NCBI GenBank assembly: GCA_964426415.1
Contig: CAYRQM010000018.1
Span: 1-36,038, forward strand
Direction: 5' to 3'
DNA length: 36,038 nt
From: UBA3792 sp964426415
GTDB lineage: Bacteria > Bacillota > Clostridia > Christensenellales > CAG-138
Both the position numbers and the translations under genes were made by a program. Each line of letters opens with the position of its first letter. The first letter of the stretch is position 1. The notes beneath the pieces are model-generated. The model was not told the DNA's origin. It saw only the letters and a program-made list of their open reading frames with translations, and searched no databases. Shown here piece after piece: positions 1 to 6,829 of this stretch.

Positions 1-133
1 CGCAAAAGGTTGGCAGCGCCGCAAACGTTCCTTCCCCCAAAACGTGTACACGGGTTTTCCCGCAAAAGGTTGGCAGCGCCGCAAACGTTCCTTCCCCCAA
101 AACGTGTACACGGGTATTCCCGCAAAAGGTTGG
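1..133. repeat. 60-bp tandem duplication plus partial third copy
   Basis: Positions 1-60 and 61-120 are the same 60-bp unit, differing at one base (56 versus 116). The first 13 bases of the unit recur at 121-133, after which the sequence diverges. Each unit ends with an ACGTGTACACGGGT segment holding the palindrome CGTGTACACG. The left edge may be cut by the window, so more copies could precede it. Confidence 0.9.
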
Positions 134-180
134 TACGAAGCGTAGTCGTAACGCCCACGTCAAGAAGGGCGTTGCCGAGG

Positions 181-216
181 CGAGCGTGACCTTTTGCGGA
201 GAGGAGGCGCGACGGA
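181..216. repeat. 36-bp direct repeat, copy 1
   Basis: The 36 bases at 181-216 recur at 560-595 without a change that I can see. The block includes GACCTTTTGCGGAGAGGAGG. A second shared block (287-310 and 530-553, containing GGCGTTTACAACCGAACAG) lies on the other side of it in the other copy, so the same building blocks are shuffled between the two places. Confidence 0.85.
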
Positions 217-373
217 ACGGGCGAGCAATGCGAATGAGGCGAAGCCGAAGAAGCCGTTGCGAGCGAAGTGCAGTCCGCGCCGACGAGTGAGGGCGTTTAC
301 AACCGAACAGCAACATTGTTGCGTTACATTTGCGGAATGTTGGGGAGTGAAGGGTGAAAGGTTTTGCCCCCTG

Positions 374-446
374 GTCATTCCGAGGCACGAAGTGCCGAAG
401 AATCTCCCGTTTGCGTTCGAGATCCTTCGCTAAAGCTCAGGATGAC
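374..446. repeat. Long imperfect palindrome, dispersed-repeat type
   Basis: The outer arms GTCATTCCGAG (374-384) and CTCAGGATGAC (436-446) pair with two non-Watson-Crick positions. The inner arms CGAAGAATCTC (396-406) and GAGATCCTTCG (419-429) pair with one mismatch, leaving a loop of about 12 bases. The pattern of a GTCATTCC-GAG...GAATCTC arm facing its complement resembles a palindromic repeat I recall from many gut and environmental bacterial genomes. That recall is not checked. It could be a mobile non-coding element of REP or MITE type, or a structured transcript end. Confidence 0.7.
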
Positions 447-477
447 AATCGGGCGCTTTGCATCACCTTCCACGAAT

Positions 478-516
478 AACGTGTACACGGGTGTTTCCGC
501 AAAAGGTTGGCAGCGA
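478..516. repeat. Dispersed copy of the tandem-unit junction
   Basis: This segment repeats the junction of the 60-bp units: the AACGTGTACACGGGT block followed by GCAAAAGGTTGGCAGCG, with one small difference between them. It lies about 360 bp from the tandem copies, so the element is dispersed as well as tandem. Confidence 0.8.
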
Positions 517-559
517 AGCGTAAGGCGTCGTGAGGGCGTTTACAACCGAACAGCCGAAG

Positions 560-595
560 CGAGCGTGACCTTTTGCGGAGAGGAGGCGCGACGGA
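560..595. repeat. 36-bp direct repeat, copy 2
   Basis: This is the second copy of the 36-bp block at 181-216. It follows directly on the 24-bp block at 530-553, which itself repeats 287-310. The different order of blocks at the two places suggests repeated insertion or recombination of short modules, not one long duplication. Confidence 0.85.
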
Positions 596-717
596 GCAGC
601 GAACGGCGCTTTCCGCAGAAAGAGCCGTAAGTAAAGCGAAGTCCGAGCCGACGAGCACTGCGGCAATTTTGCAAATGCAGAGCATCTGCCGAGTCTTCAA
701 ATCCCTTCCATCAAATT

Positions 718-740
718 AGCCCCCCGCGGTGCGGGGGGCT
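718..740 (-). terminator. Terminator behind tRNA-Leu
   Basis: A perfect 10-bp GC-rich stem (718-727 with 731-740) closes a three-base GGT loop directly behind the tRNA. Its first base coincides with the last base of the encoded CCA. The following minus-strand sequence (TAATTTG) is only weakly T-rich, so it may act partly as an RNA processing or stability hairpin. Confidence 0.75.
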
Positions 741-822
741 GGTGCGATTGGCGGGATTTGAACCCGCAAGGTTTCCCCGGCGGATTTTAAGTCCGCTGTG
801 TATGCCGTTCCACCACAATCGC
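740..822 (-). tRNA. tRNA-Leu (anticodon UAA)
   Basis: Read on the minus strand, the acceptor arms GCGATTG and CAATCGC pair perfectly, the discriminator base is A, and CCA is encoded. The anticodon stem GCGGA/TCCGC encloses the loop CTTAAAA with anticodon TAA, which reads UUA leucine codons. The T arm GCGGG-TTCAAAT-CCCGC is canonical. The variable region is about 12 bases with a short GG/CC stem, as expected for a class II tRNA. The length of 83 nt including CCA fits leucine. It has its own promoter just upstream but could also receive read-through from the chromate transporter operon. Confidence 0.95.
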
Positions 823-833
823 TTGGCTCTCTT

Positions 834-861
834 ATTTTACATCCGAATTGGGATTTGTCAA
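834..861 (-). promoter_or_regulatory. Promoter of tRNA-Leu
   Basis: On the minus strand TTGACA (856-861) is followed by a 16-bp spacer and TAAAAT (834-839), about 11 bp before the tRNA 5' end. The -35 box sits immediately after the chromate transporter stop codon, so the tRNA can be transcribed independently of that operon. Confidence 0.8.
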
Positions 862-862
862 C

Positions 863-1453
863 CTAAAACAATCCGAGAACCCCAAGCAATGCGCCGCACG
901 CACCGCCCGCCAGAATGAAGAACAGCGGATGAATCTTTTGCGTCTTCTTCCAAAATGTGAAGAACAAGAAAATCGCAAACAGTCCCACGCGCACCAGCGT
1001 GCTGTAATCTGCCGCGAAGGAAAAGCCCACAAAGTCTGCCTTGATATTGAGCGCCACCAGCAGCAGCGAAAAGCCTGCCGCCGTGATGAGCCCGACCGCC
1101 GCAGGGCGCAAGCCCGAAAACAGCGATTGTACCGTATGCGAGGTGTAATACTTGTCGATTGCCTTTGCAATCAGCACGATGATGATGACGGACGGCGTGA
1201 CCAGCCCGATCGTGGCAAAGATGGCGCCCGGAATGCCCGCGACCGTGAACCCGACGTACGTCGCCGCGTTGACGCCGATGGGGCCGGGCGTGGATTCCGC
1301 GACCGCGATGATGTCCGCAAGCTGCGCTTCGGTAATCCAGCCGTAGGTGGCGCCCATCTCTCGAATGAACGGCACCGTTGCCAGCCCGCCGCCCACGGCG
1401 AACAGCCCCGCTTTGAAGAATTCGTAGAACAGCAAGAGCAGATCGGTCAGCAT
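863..1453 (-). CDS. Chromate transporter (CHR family), second half-size subunit
   Basis: The product is a 196-residue hydrophobic protein with about five or six membrane segments. It carries the CHR family pattern: an N-terminal FKAGLFAVGGGLATVPFI stretch, then ESTPGPIGVNAATYVG, matching the FGGP/GPxxx-type core of half-size chromate transporters. The family moves chromate or other oxyanions; pairs of short subunits are thought to act together. The start at 1453 has a strong GGGGGAGGAG ribosome site, and upstream in-frame codons belong to the overlapping neighbour. It overlaps the preceding half-size subunit by 7 bp, implying coupled translation. The true substrate is unknown; in anaerobes chromate itself is not assured. 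Confidence 0.88.
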   Translation of the reverse strand: MLTDLLLLFYEFFKAGLFAVGGGLATVPFIREMGATYGWITEAQLADIIAVAESTPGPIGVNAATYVGFTVAGIPGAIFATIGLVTPSVIIIVLIAKAIDKYYTSHTVQSLFSGLRPAAVGLITAAGFSLLLVALNIKADFVGFSFAADYSTLVRVGLFAIFLFFTFWKKTQKIHPLFFILAGGACGALLGVLGLF

Positions 1454-1980
1454 TGCTTGCTCCTCCCCCATGCGAGCCCGACGATGGCGGTGCCCAATAC
1501 GATGAACACGGGCGAAACGTCGGCGATGGTGATGAACAAGAATGCGGCTGCAAACAGCAGCGCCGAGGGCAGATCGGTGACGGATTTTTTGAACAGCTTC
1601 CACACCGCCGCGGCAATCAGCGCACACACGGCGATGCGCACGCCCATGAAGATGTACTGCACGATTTGGATGTGGGCAAAGTTGGTGAGCAGCGCGGAGA
1701 TGCACACAATCAGAATCATCGGAACCGTGATGACGCCCAGCGTGGCGATGATGGCGCCCGCCGTCTTCTTGACCCGATAGCCGATGAACGTCGCCGTGTT
1801 GATGGCAATGACGCCCGGTGTGCACTGCGAGACCGCCATATAGTCGGTCAGCTCGTCCTCCGTGACGATTTTCTTGCGTTCTACAAGCTCACGAATGAGA
1901 AGCGGGAGCATGGAATATCCCCCGCCAATCATCAGCGAACCGATTTTGAGAAAGGTCAGATACAGATTGAGTAAACTCAT
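1447..1980 (-). CDS. Chromate transporter (CHR family), first half-size subunit
   Basis: The 177-residue membrane protein is homologous to the gene that follows. It shares the layout LKIGSLMIGGGYSMLPLLIRE near residue 10 and SQCTPGVIAINTATFIGYR near residue 50, the two conserved CHR blocks. Short CHR proteins usually occur as adjacent pairs of opposite topology that form one transporter. Translation starts at an ATGA overlap with the upstream glycosyltransferase-like gene, and its own stop overlaps the second subunit by 7 bp. The ribosome site is weak, so coupled translation is probable. Transport of chromate or sulfate-like oxyanions is a family inference only. Confidence 0.88.
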   Translation of the reverse strand: MSLLNLYLTFLKIGSLMIGGGYSMLPLLIRELVERKKIVTEDELTDYMAVSQCTPGVIAINTATFIGYRVKKTAGAIIATLGVITVPMILIVCISALLTNFAHIQIVQYIFMGVRIAVCALIAAAVWKLFKKSVTDLPSALLFAAAFLFITIADVSPVFIVLGTAIVGLAWGRSKQC

Positions 1981-3263
1981 AGCGGCGTTCCCATCGTTCC
2001 CGAAATAAACAGTCCCAAATAGACAAACCAAAGCACGCCGCAGCCAATCAGCAGCAGAACGTCCACCCATCGCCGCTTTGTCAGCGACGCCATCGTGACG
2101 GGCAGCACCGCGCACATGGTCAAAAGCCCCGGCAACTTGCATAAATCGCCCGTACACAGCGCGGCGAGGAAAAACAGCAGCAGATACAGCACATACGACG
2201 TGCGGATGCGTCCCACCGCCAAGACCGTGACCGCCGCGACGCCGAACAGGTACAACAGCGGAAACAGCACGTTGGCTAAGAATCCGCCGAGCGCAAACGG
2301 CGATGCAACAAAGCGATGCAGGAACGTGGCGACGGTCGTGAACGGATTGGACAGCGCATAGCCATACGCCGCGTAGATGTGCGTGAAGTCGCCGTAGCGC
2401 AGCAGGCTGTACAACAGCACAATGCCGACGCCCGCAGGGATGAGCAAAAACGAGATTCCGTTGCCCACCTGCTTGCCCACATAGCCCTTCCCCATCTCTT
2501 TGTGCGCATGGGCATTGGCGATGAGCACCTGAACAAATTCGACGCAAATTGGGACGAACAGCAGGCAGCCAAAGGGATGTGCGATCGCCGCAAGCATGGC
2601 GAACAGGTTGGCAATGGGGAAATAGCGCTTGCGCATGAACAGCAGGCATAGGACGCTGCACAGCAGGAACACGGGCTGCATGGACGTTTTCATCAGCATG
2701 CAGGCGGCGGGCAAAAAGAACAGATATCGAACCGCTCGGCGCGCCGTGCTTCGATTGAAATCGACCAGAATGAGGTAGTACAGCGCTGCCGCCGCGCAGG
2801 CGCCGCTAAAATAGCAGAACATCCACAGCAGCACCTGCATATAAAAGCCGCGCGCTCTGCCAAACAGCAGCGCGCCGTTGGACAGCCACATCTTTTGGAC
2901 TTGGAAGAAGGTGTCGGTGTATCCGTACACATGGAAGTGGATGAGATAGCCCACCGCCATCTCGATGAGGCGCAGCGCCATCACAAGCAAAACGAGCTTG
3001 AACAGCTCGCGCGTGCCGCATCGGCGGTAGGTGCGCGCACCGCTTTGCGCCAAGTGCGGCTCGTCCTCACCCGACAAAAACGAAAGCAGATGCGGGATCA
3101 GCCGAACGACCGCCCACGCAATCGGAATCGCGCACAACGACACCGTCACCGCCGTCATCCAATCGGTTGGCGGCGCATAGAACAGCCAAAGGCCGTACAA
3201 ATAACACAGTACGGCCAATAGGACAGATGTGGTGAATACGATTGCGATGGACCTTTTGTGCAT
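1977..3263 (-). CDS. Polytopic membrane protein, PIG-V-like GT-C glycosyltransferase candidate
   Basis: The 428-residue protein has roughly ten or more hydrophobic segments. The central stretch (FLPAACMLMKTS, then a hydrophobic helix, a short basic RKRYFPIANLF turn, and LAAIAHPFGCLLFVPI) follows the pattern of PIG-V and related GT-C mannosyltransferases that use lipid-linked sugar donors. The acidic residues usual near the first outer loop are not obvious; GYTDTFFQ around residue 118 is the best candidate. The start at 3263 lies one base after the previous stop, so translation is probably coupled. It overlaps the chromate transporter by ATGA. A different polytopic membrane function is possible; the glycosyltransferase call is tentative. 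Confidence 0.5.
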   Translation of the reverse strand: MHKRSIAIVFTTSVLLAVLCYLYGLWLFYAPPTDWMTAVTVSLCAIPIAWAVVRLIPHLLSFLSGEDEPHLAQSGARTYRRCGTRELFKLVLLVMALRLIEMAVGYLIHFHVYGYTDTFFQVQKMWLSNGALLFGRARGFYMQVLLWMFCYFSGACAAAALYYLILVDFNRSTARRAVRYLFFLPAACMLMKTSMQPVFLLCSVLCLLFMRKRYFPIANLFAMLAAIAHPFGCLLFVPICVEFVQVLIANAHAHKEMGKGYVGKQVGNGISFLLIPAGVGIVLLYSLLRYGDFTHIYAAYGYALSNPFTTVATFLHRFVASPFALGGFLANVLFPLLYLFGVAAVTVLAVGRIRTSYVLYLLLFFLAALCTGDLCKLPGLLTMCAVLPVTMASLTKRRWVDVLLLIGCGVLWFVYLGLFISGTMGTPL

Positions 3264-3264
3264 A

Positions 3265-3744
3265 TTACCTGAACGCTTTCGGCTTGCCAAACACTTCGGC
3301 ATACAACAAGCCGCGCAACGCTTCGTCACCCGAAAAACGCAATGCGGGAATCGTGCCGCCGCCCTCTTCTTCTTCGGCGAGCAGGGCATCCGCAAGGTGC
3401 GATGGCTGCACCGCCGAACGAATCGGCTCGGTGCGCAGCGCGTACTTTTGCGCTGCGGCGTTCCCCTTGGGCGCCGCCTTGGAAGAAGGCCGTGCCGAGT
3501 AGGCGGGTACGGTGGCGCGGGCGGACGGGGTCGCATCGGCAGACGCTGCCGTCGTTTGCTCCGTCGCTGCGGTTGGGCGCGATGCGTACCGCACGGGCGT
3601 TGGATCTGCTTCTGACGCCCGTGCAGCATCCTCTTCTTGTCTGATGCGTTGTGCTTCCGCCTCTCTGCGCGCTTTGTTCCGCAACGCAATCGAGACGACT
3701 GAGATGCCGAGGACAAAGATTCCGAACAGAAGTGTGAAGCCCAT
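3265..3744 (-). CDS. Single-span membrane protein, unknown function
   Basis: The 159-residue protein begins with one hydrophobic helix (residues 1-20), followed by a basic and charged coiled segment (NKARREAEAQRIRQEED) and a long Ala/Ser/Thr/Pro-rich linker (about 45-105). It ends in a more structured acidic tail containing EEEEGGG and RFSGDEALRGLLYAE. No family is recognised. The likely topology is an N-terminal anchor with the rest in the cytoplasm. It sits three bases after floA with an AAAGGA ribosome site and one base before the next gene, so it belongs to the FloA operon and might be an adaptor there. That role is a guess. Confidence 0.75.
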   Translation of the reverse strand: MGFTLLFGIFVLGISVVSIALRNKARREAEAQRIRQEEDAARASEADPTPVRYASRPTAATEQTTAASADATPSARATVPAYSARPSSKAAPKGNAAAQKYALRTEPIRSAVQPSHLADALLAEEEEGGGTIPALRFSGDEALRGLLYAEVFGKPKAFR

Positions 3745-3747
3745 AGT

Positions 3748-4809
3748 TTATTTTCCTTTCGCGTCGGACTGCGGCGCCGCGGACTTGCCGATTGCGGTGC
3801 GCATCTCGGTGTCGGAAATGACGTTCTTCATGTTGTAGTAATCCATGACGCCCAGCTTTCCGTCACGGAACGCGGTTGCGATGGCACGCGGCACTTCTGC
3901 CTCTGCCTCGATCACGCGGGCGCGCATCCCCTGTACTTCGGCGATGTTCTCTTGCTCCTGCGCGACTGCCATGGCGCGGCGCTCCTCTGCCTTGGCTTGC
4001 GCGATGCGCTTGTCGGCCTCGGCTTGGTCGATTTGCAGCTGTGCGCCGACGTTACGTCCGACGTCGATGTCGGCGATGTCGATGGACAGAATCTCGAATG
4101 CGGTGCCTGCATCCAAGCCCTTTGCCAAGACCGTGCGGGAAATGGAATCGGGGTTCTCCAGAACGTCCTTGTGGCTGGCGGCGGAACCAACCGTGGTGAC
4201 GATGCCTTCGCCGACACGGGCGATGACCGTTTCTTCGCCTGCGCCGCCGACCAAGCGGTCGATGTTGGCGCGAACGGTGACCTTTGCCTTGGCGCGCAGC
4301 TCGATGCCGTCCATGGCGACCGCCGCGATGACGGGCGTTTCGATGACCTTCGGGTTGACGCTCATTTGGACGGCGTTCAGCACGTCACGTCCTGCCAAGT
4401 CGATGGCGCAGGAGCGTTCGAAATCGAGCGGGATGCCTGCGCGCTGCGCCGCGATCAAAGCGTCTACCACGCGATTGACGCTTGCCTTGCCATTGACTCT
4501 GCCGCCGCGGGCAAGATAGTGCGCTTCGAGCTTGTTCATCGGAAGGTCAAGACCCGCTTTGGTGGCTTTGATCATGGGATTGACGATGTCCGCGGCGTTG
4601 ACCTTGCGGATGCGCATCCCGACGAGCTGGAACAGCCCAATCCGAACGCCGCTGGCGCTTGCGGAAATCCACAGCCCCAACGGGACGAAGGTGAAGAAGA
4701 CAATCAGCAGGATGATGGCTGCGGCGATGCACAGCAGGATGACCCAAATGGATGTGCCCGGATCTTCCGCCGTGGTGCGTGCCAACGCAAGAAGCATTTG
4801 TTGTAACAT
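3748..4809 (-). CDS. floA: Flotillin-like protein FloA
   Basis: The 353-residue protein matches the bacterial FloA (YqfA, SPFH/Band 7) family. A hydrophobic hairpin or helix (about residues 20-48) is followed by the SPFH domain with conserved ADIVNPMIKATKAGLDL and RGGRVNGKASVNRVVDALI segments. A long Ala/Glu-rich coiled coil (EADKRIAQAKAEERRAMAVAQ) follows and drives oligomerisation. FloA scaffolds form membrane microdomains that influence fluidity and signalling proteins. The length is close to the usual 330 residues, with a slightly longer N terminus. It has a strong AGGAGGT ribosome site and lies 18 bp after the zinc-ribbon gene and near nfeD, the classic partner. Confidence 0.95.
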   Translation of the reverse strand: MLQQMLLALARTTAEDPGTSIWVILLCIAAAIILLIVFFTFVPLGLWISASASGVRIGLFQLVGMRIRKVNAADIVNPMIKATKAGLDLPMNKLEAHYLARGGRVNGKASVNRVVDALIAAQRAGIPLDFERSCAIDLAGRDVLNAVQMSVNPKVIETPVIAAVAMDGIELRAKAKVTVRANIDRLVGGAGEETVIARVGEGIVTTVGSAASHKDVLENPDSISRTVLAKGLDAGTAFEILSIDIADIDVGRNVGAQLQIDQAEADKRIAQAKAEERRAMAVAQEQENIAEVQGMRARVIEAEAEVPRAIATAFRDGKLGVMDYYNMKNVISDTEMRTAIGKSAAPQSDAKGK

Positions 4810-4827
4810 AAGAGACCTCCTAATTGA

Positions 4828-5031
4828 TTAGTTGACAAACGTGTGGAACAGGGTAATGACCGAAAGAATCAGCAGAATGGCGCACGGAATGCCAATGAGC
4901 AGCCCAATCCATTGCCGCTTGACCTGTTTGGGATCTGCCTGCTGCGGCGCCTCCTCCTCAGGCATGAGAACGCCACACTTCGGGCAGACGTCCGTGGTGT
5001 ACAAGACGCCGCACTTTTTACAGTATTTCAT
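4828..5031 (-). CDS. Zinc-ribbon single-span membrane peptide
   Basis: The product has 67 residues. The N-terminal YCKKCGVLY and VCPKCGVLM form a CxxC...CxxC zinc ribbon (Cys4, Cys7, Cys16, Cys19). After an acidic, Gln-rich linker, a single hydrophobic helix (about 42-63) ends the protein. The probable topology is a cytoplasmic ribbon on a C-terminal membrane anchor. The start overlaps the nfeD stop as ATGA. Its location between nfeD and floA suggests that it works with the flotillin scaffold, but no function is known to me. Confidence 0.85.
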   Translation of the reverse strand: MKYCKKCGVLYTTDVCPKCGVLMPEEEAPQQADPKQVKRQWIGLLIGIPCAILLILSVITLFHTFVN

Positions 5032-5519
5032 GCGACGACGATGTTCAAACCGTCCACTGCGGTGACGGTGACGGTTTTGCCTTGTTCGACAAAGGTCGCG
5101 TCGGTACGCACCGTATAGCGCTTGCCTTCGATGAGGGCGGTGCCGCACGGCCGCAGCGGCGTCACCGTGACGCCCGATTTGCCGATAAGCCCATTCTCTT
5201 GGGCAATCGGGGAGGATACGCTTTCGACTTTGTCTTTGAGTACGATTGGGGAACGGAACAGCAGCCCGTGCTTCATGGATTGCATGAAGATGACGAACAG
5301 CGCAATCATGATGGCAATGGTCACAAGCGATACGATGCTTGCCGTCAGCATGCTGCTGTTGGTAAAGAACTGCATGGCGATGACAGCGGCAAAGCACAGA
5401 AATCCGCCAATGCCTGCCACGCCAAAGCCCGGCAAAAACAGCTCGGTTACAAACAATATCGCACCGATGCAAAAGCAGATGAGGCAAGGAAGCCACAGGG
5501 GGCCAAACACGCCTGACAT
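5028..5519 (-). CDS. Short NfeD-family membrane protein
   Basis: The 163-residue protein has three or four membrane segments (about residues 8-85), including ELFLPGFGVAGIGGFLCF, the typical NfeD membrane motif. It ends in a small beta-rich OB-fold domain (about 105-163) containing GKSGVTVTPLRPCGTALIEGK. It lacks the N-terminal ClpP-like protease domain of long NfeD proteins, so it is the short form. NfeD proteins are encoded beside flotillin/SPFH genes and are thought to help assemble or regulate them. It is the first gene of the operon, with an AAAGGAGGTG ribosome site and a promoter just upstream. Confidence 0.92.
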   Translation of the reverse strand: MSGVFGPLWLPCLICFCIGAILFVTELFLPGFGVAGIGGFLCFAAVIAMQFFTNSSMLTASIVSLVTIAIMIALFVIFMQSMKHGLLFRSPIVLKDKVESVSSPIAQENGLIGKSGVTVTPLRPCGTALIEGKRYTVRTDATFVEQGKTVTVTAVDGLNIVVA

Positions 5520-5543
5520 AGGGACACCTCCTTTACTATATTC

Positions 5544-5572
5544 AGTATAGCATACTTCCCCGCAAAAGAAAA
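5544..5572 (-). promoter_or_regulatory. Promoter of the nfeD-floA operon
   Basis: The minus strand shows an extended -10 TGCTATACT (hexamer 5544-5549) with a weak -35 TTTTCT at 17 bp. The inverted repeat CTATA-TTCAG-TATAG (5536-5550) overlaps the -10 and could be an operator, although it is short. The plus-strand promoter for the metal exporter lies back to back with it. Confidence 0.6.
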
Positions 5573-5589
5573 CACCTTATTTCTCACCA

Positions 5590-5618
5590 TTGCGTCCCCG
5601 AATCGTGTATGGTATAAT
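5590..5618 (+). promoter_or_regulatory. Promoter of the CDF / TrpF-like / PfkB operon
   Basis: A perfect TATAAT (5613-5618) is preceded by TGG, making an extended -10. TTGCGT (5590-5595) lies 17 bp upstream as a partial -35. The start codon is 20 bp downstream with a GGAGG ribosome site, giving a very short leader with no room for a riboswitch. Confidence 0.75.
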
Positions 5619-5638
5619 AGAACGAAATTGGAGGACGT

Positions 5639-6829
5639 ATGATTTCGCTTCTCGCAAAATGGTTCATCAAGGACAACAAAAACTATCACAATGCCGCCGT
5701 TCGGAGCGCGTATGGCACGCTGACGGGGATCGTGGGCATTGGGTTCAATATTTTGCTGTTTGCGCTCAAATATTTGGCGGGCACGTTGACCAAATCCGTG
5801 TCCATCGCCGCCGATGCGTTCAACAACTTGAGCGACGCCGGCTCCTCGCTCATCACGCTGTGCGGGTTCCGCTTGGCGCAAAAAAAGCCCGACCCGCAGC
5901 ATCCCTACGGGCACGGCCGCTTCGAATACATCGCGGGGCTATTTGTCTCCGTCGCCATACTCATCATGGGGTATCAGCTGTTCCGCGATTCCCTTGACGT
6001 CATTTTACATGGCGGTGAGACGGCATTCGCACAGCATTTTTGGCTGTCCATCGCCATCCTTTGCATTTCCATTCTCATCAAGCTCTACATGTTTTTGTAC
6101 AACCGCAGCATCGGCAAAAAGATCAGCTCTGCGACCATGCAGGCGAACGCGTTCGACAGCATCTCCGACACCGTCGCCACCTCCGTCGTTTTGATCTCGG
6201 CGCTCATTACTCGGTTTTTCGTGCTGCCCGCTTGGCTGCAGCTGGATGCATGGAGCGGCATCTTGGTGTCGTTGTTTATCGTGTATACCGGGCTGCGATC
6301 TGCAAAGGATACGATGGAACCCTTGCTTGGACAGCCGCCCGATCCCGAATATGTGCAAGAGATCGAGCAGGAAGTGCTTTCCTTTGAGGGCATCAGCGGC
6401 GTGCACGATCTGATGGTGCACGATTACGGCCCCGGCAGACGGATTCTTTCGCTGCACGCCGAAGTGCCCGCGGACGCCAATATTTTGGAAATGCATGATA
6501 TTGTCGACAATGTGGAAAAACACCTCATGGAGAAGTTCGACTGCGTTGCCACCATTCACATGGACCCCATCGCCACCCACGACCCCAAGACCTTGGCGCT
6601 GCACAAGCAGGTTTTGGACGTCCTGCAGTCCATCGATCCGTCGCTGTCCATGCATGATTTTCGCATCGTGCCCGGCCCCACGCACACCAACCTCATCTTC
6701 GATGTGGTGACGCCGTTCCAATTTCGCGTCAAGGACGACGCGCTGAAACAAATGATTCAGAAAGGAGTGCAAGCCCTGTCGCCGCAGTACTATTGCGTCA
6801 TCGACATCGATCGGGCTTACGTCAAATGA
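5639..6829 (+). CDS. CDF-family divalent metal exporter, manganese-type site
   Basis: The 396-residue cation diffusion facilitator has six membrane helices (about residues 25-220) and a C-terminal cytoplasmic ferredoxin-like domain. The HPYGHGR motif (88-94) is diagnostic. The predicted transport site is Asn62 and Asp66 in helix 2 (FNNLSD) with Asp173 and Asp177 in helix 5 (FDSISD). From memory, an N-D-D-D arrangement marks manganese exporters such as MntE, while zinc exporters use histidine. The protein is about 100 residues longer than a minimal CDF, extending the C-terminal domain. It is the first gene of a three-gene operon and overlaps the next gene by ATGA. Manganese export is an inference; iron or cobalt is possible. 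Confidence 0.88.
   Translation: MISLLAKWFIKDNKNYHNAAVRSAYGTLTGIVGIGFNILLFALKYLAGTLTKSVSIAADAFNNLSDAGSSLITLCGFRLAQKKPDPQHPYGHGRFEYIAGLFVSVAILIMGYQLFRDSLDVILHGGETAFAQHFWLSIAILCISILIKLYMFLYNRSIGKKISSATMQANAFDSISDTVATSVVLISALITRFFVLPAWLQLDAWSGILVSLFIVYTGLRSAKDTMEPLLGQPPDPEYVQEIEQEVLSFEGISGVHDLMVHDYGPGRRILSLHAEVPADANILEMHDIVDNVEKHLMEKFDCVATIHMDPIATHDPKTLALHKQVLDVLQSIDPSLSMHDFRIVPGPTHTNLIFDVVTPFQFRVKDDALKQMIQKGVQALSPQYYCVIDIDRAYVK

Larger units (their letters stand above)
1..717. other. Non-coding repeat-rich region
   Basis: No convincing gene is visible here. Open frames occur on both strands, but they consist of repeated DNA and have no recognisable protein pattern or good ribosome site. The stretch is a patchwork of short direct repeats (listed separately) and one long imperfect palindrome. 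It lies downstream of the tRNA-Leu terminator, so it may be an intergenic island of dispersed genomic repeats. What lies to its left is unknown because the window begins inside the repeats. Confidence 0.7.

Noticed and set aside
1..133. Possible CRISPR array
   Set aside because: The 60-bp units adjoin with no unique spacers between them, and no cas gene is in the window. It is a simple tandem duplication.
194..700. Small open frames in the left repeat region
   Set aside because: They consist of the repeated DNA blocks read in several frames on both strands, with no ribosome sites, so coding is unlikely.
3264..3716. N-terminal extension of the GT-C-like protein
   Set aside because: It overlaps the upstream 159-residue gene in another frame and is Arg/Pro-rich. 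The ATG at 3263 starts directly with a membrane helix.
5520..5638. Metal-responsive riboswitch before the CDF exporter
   Set aside because: The distance from the extended -10 to the start codon is only about 20 bp, leaving no space for a structured leader.
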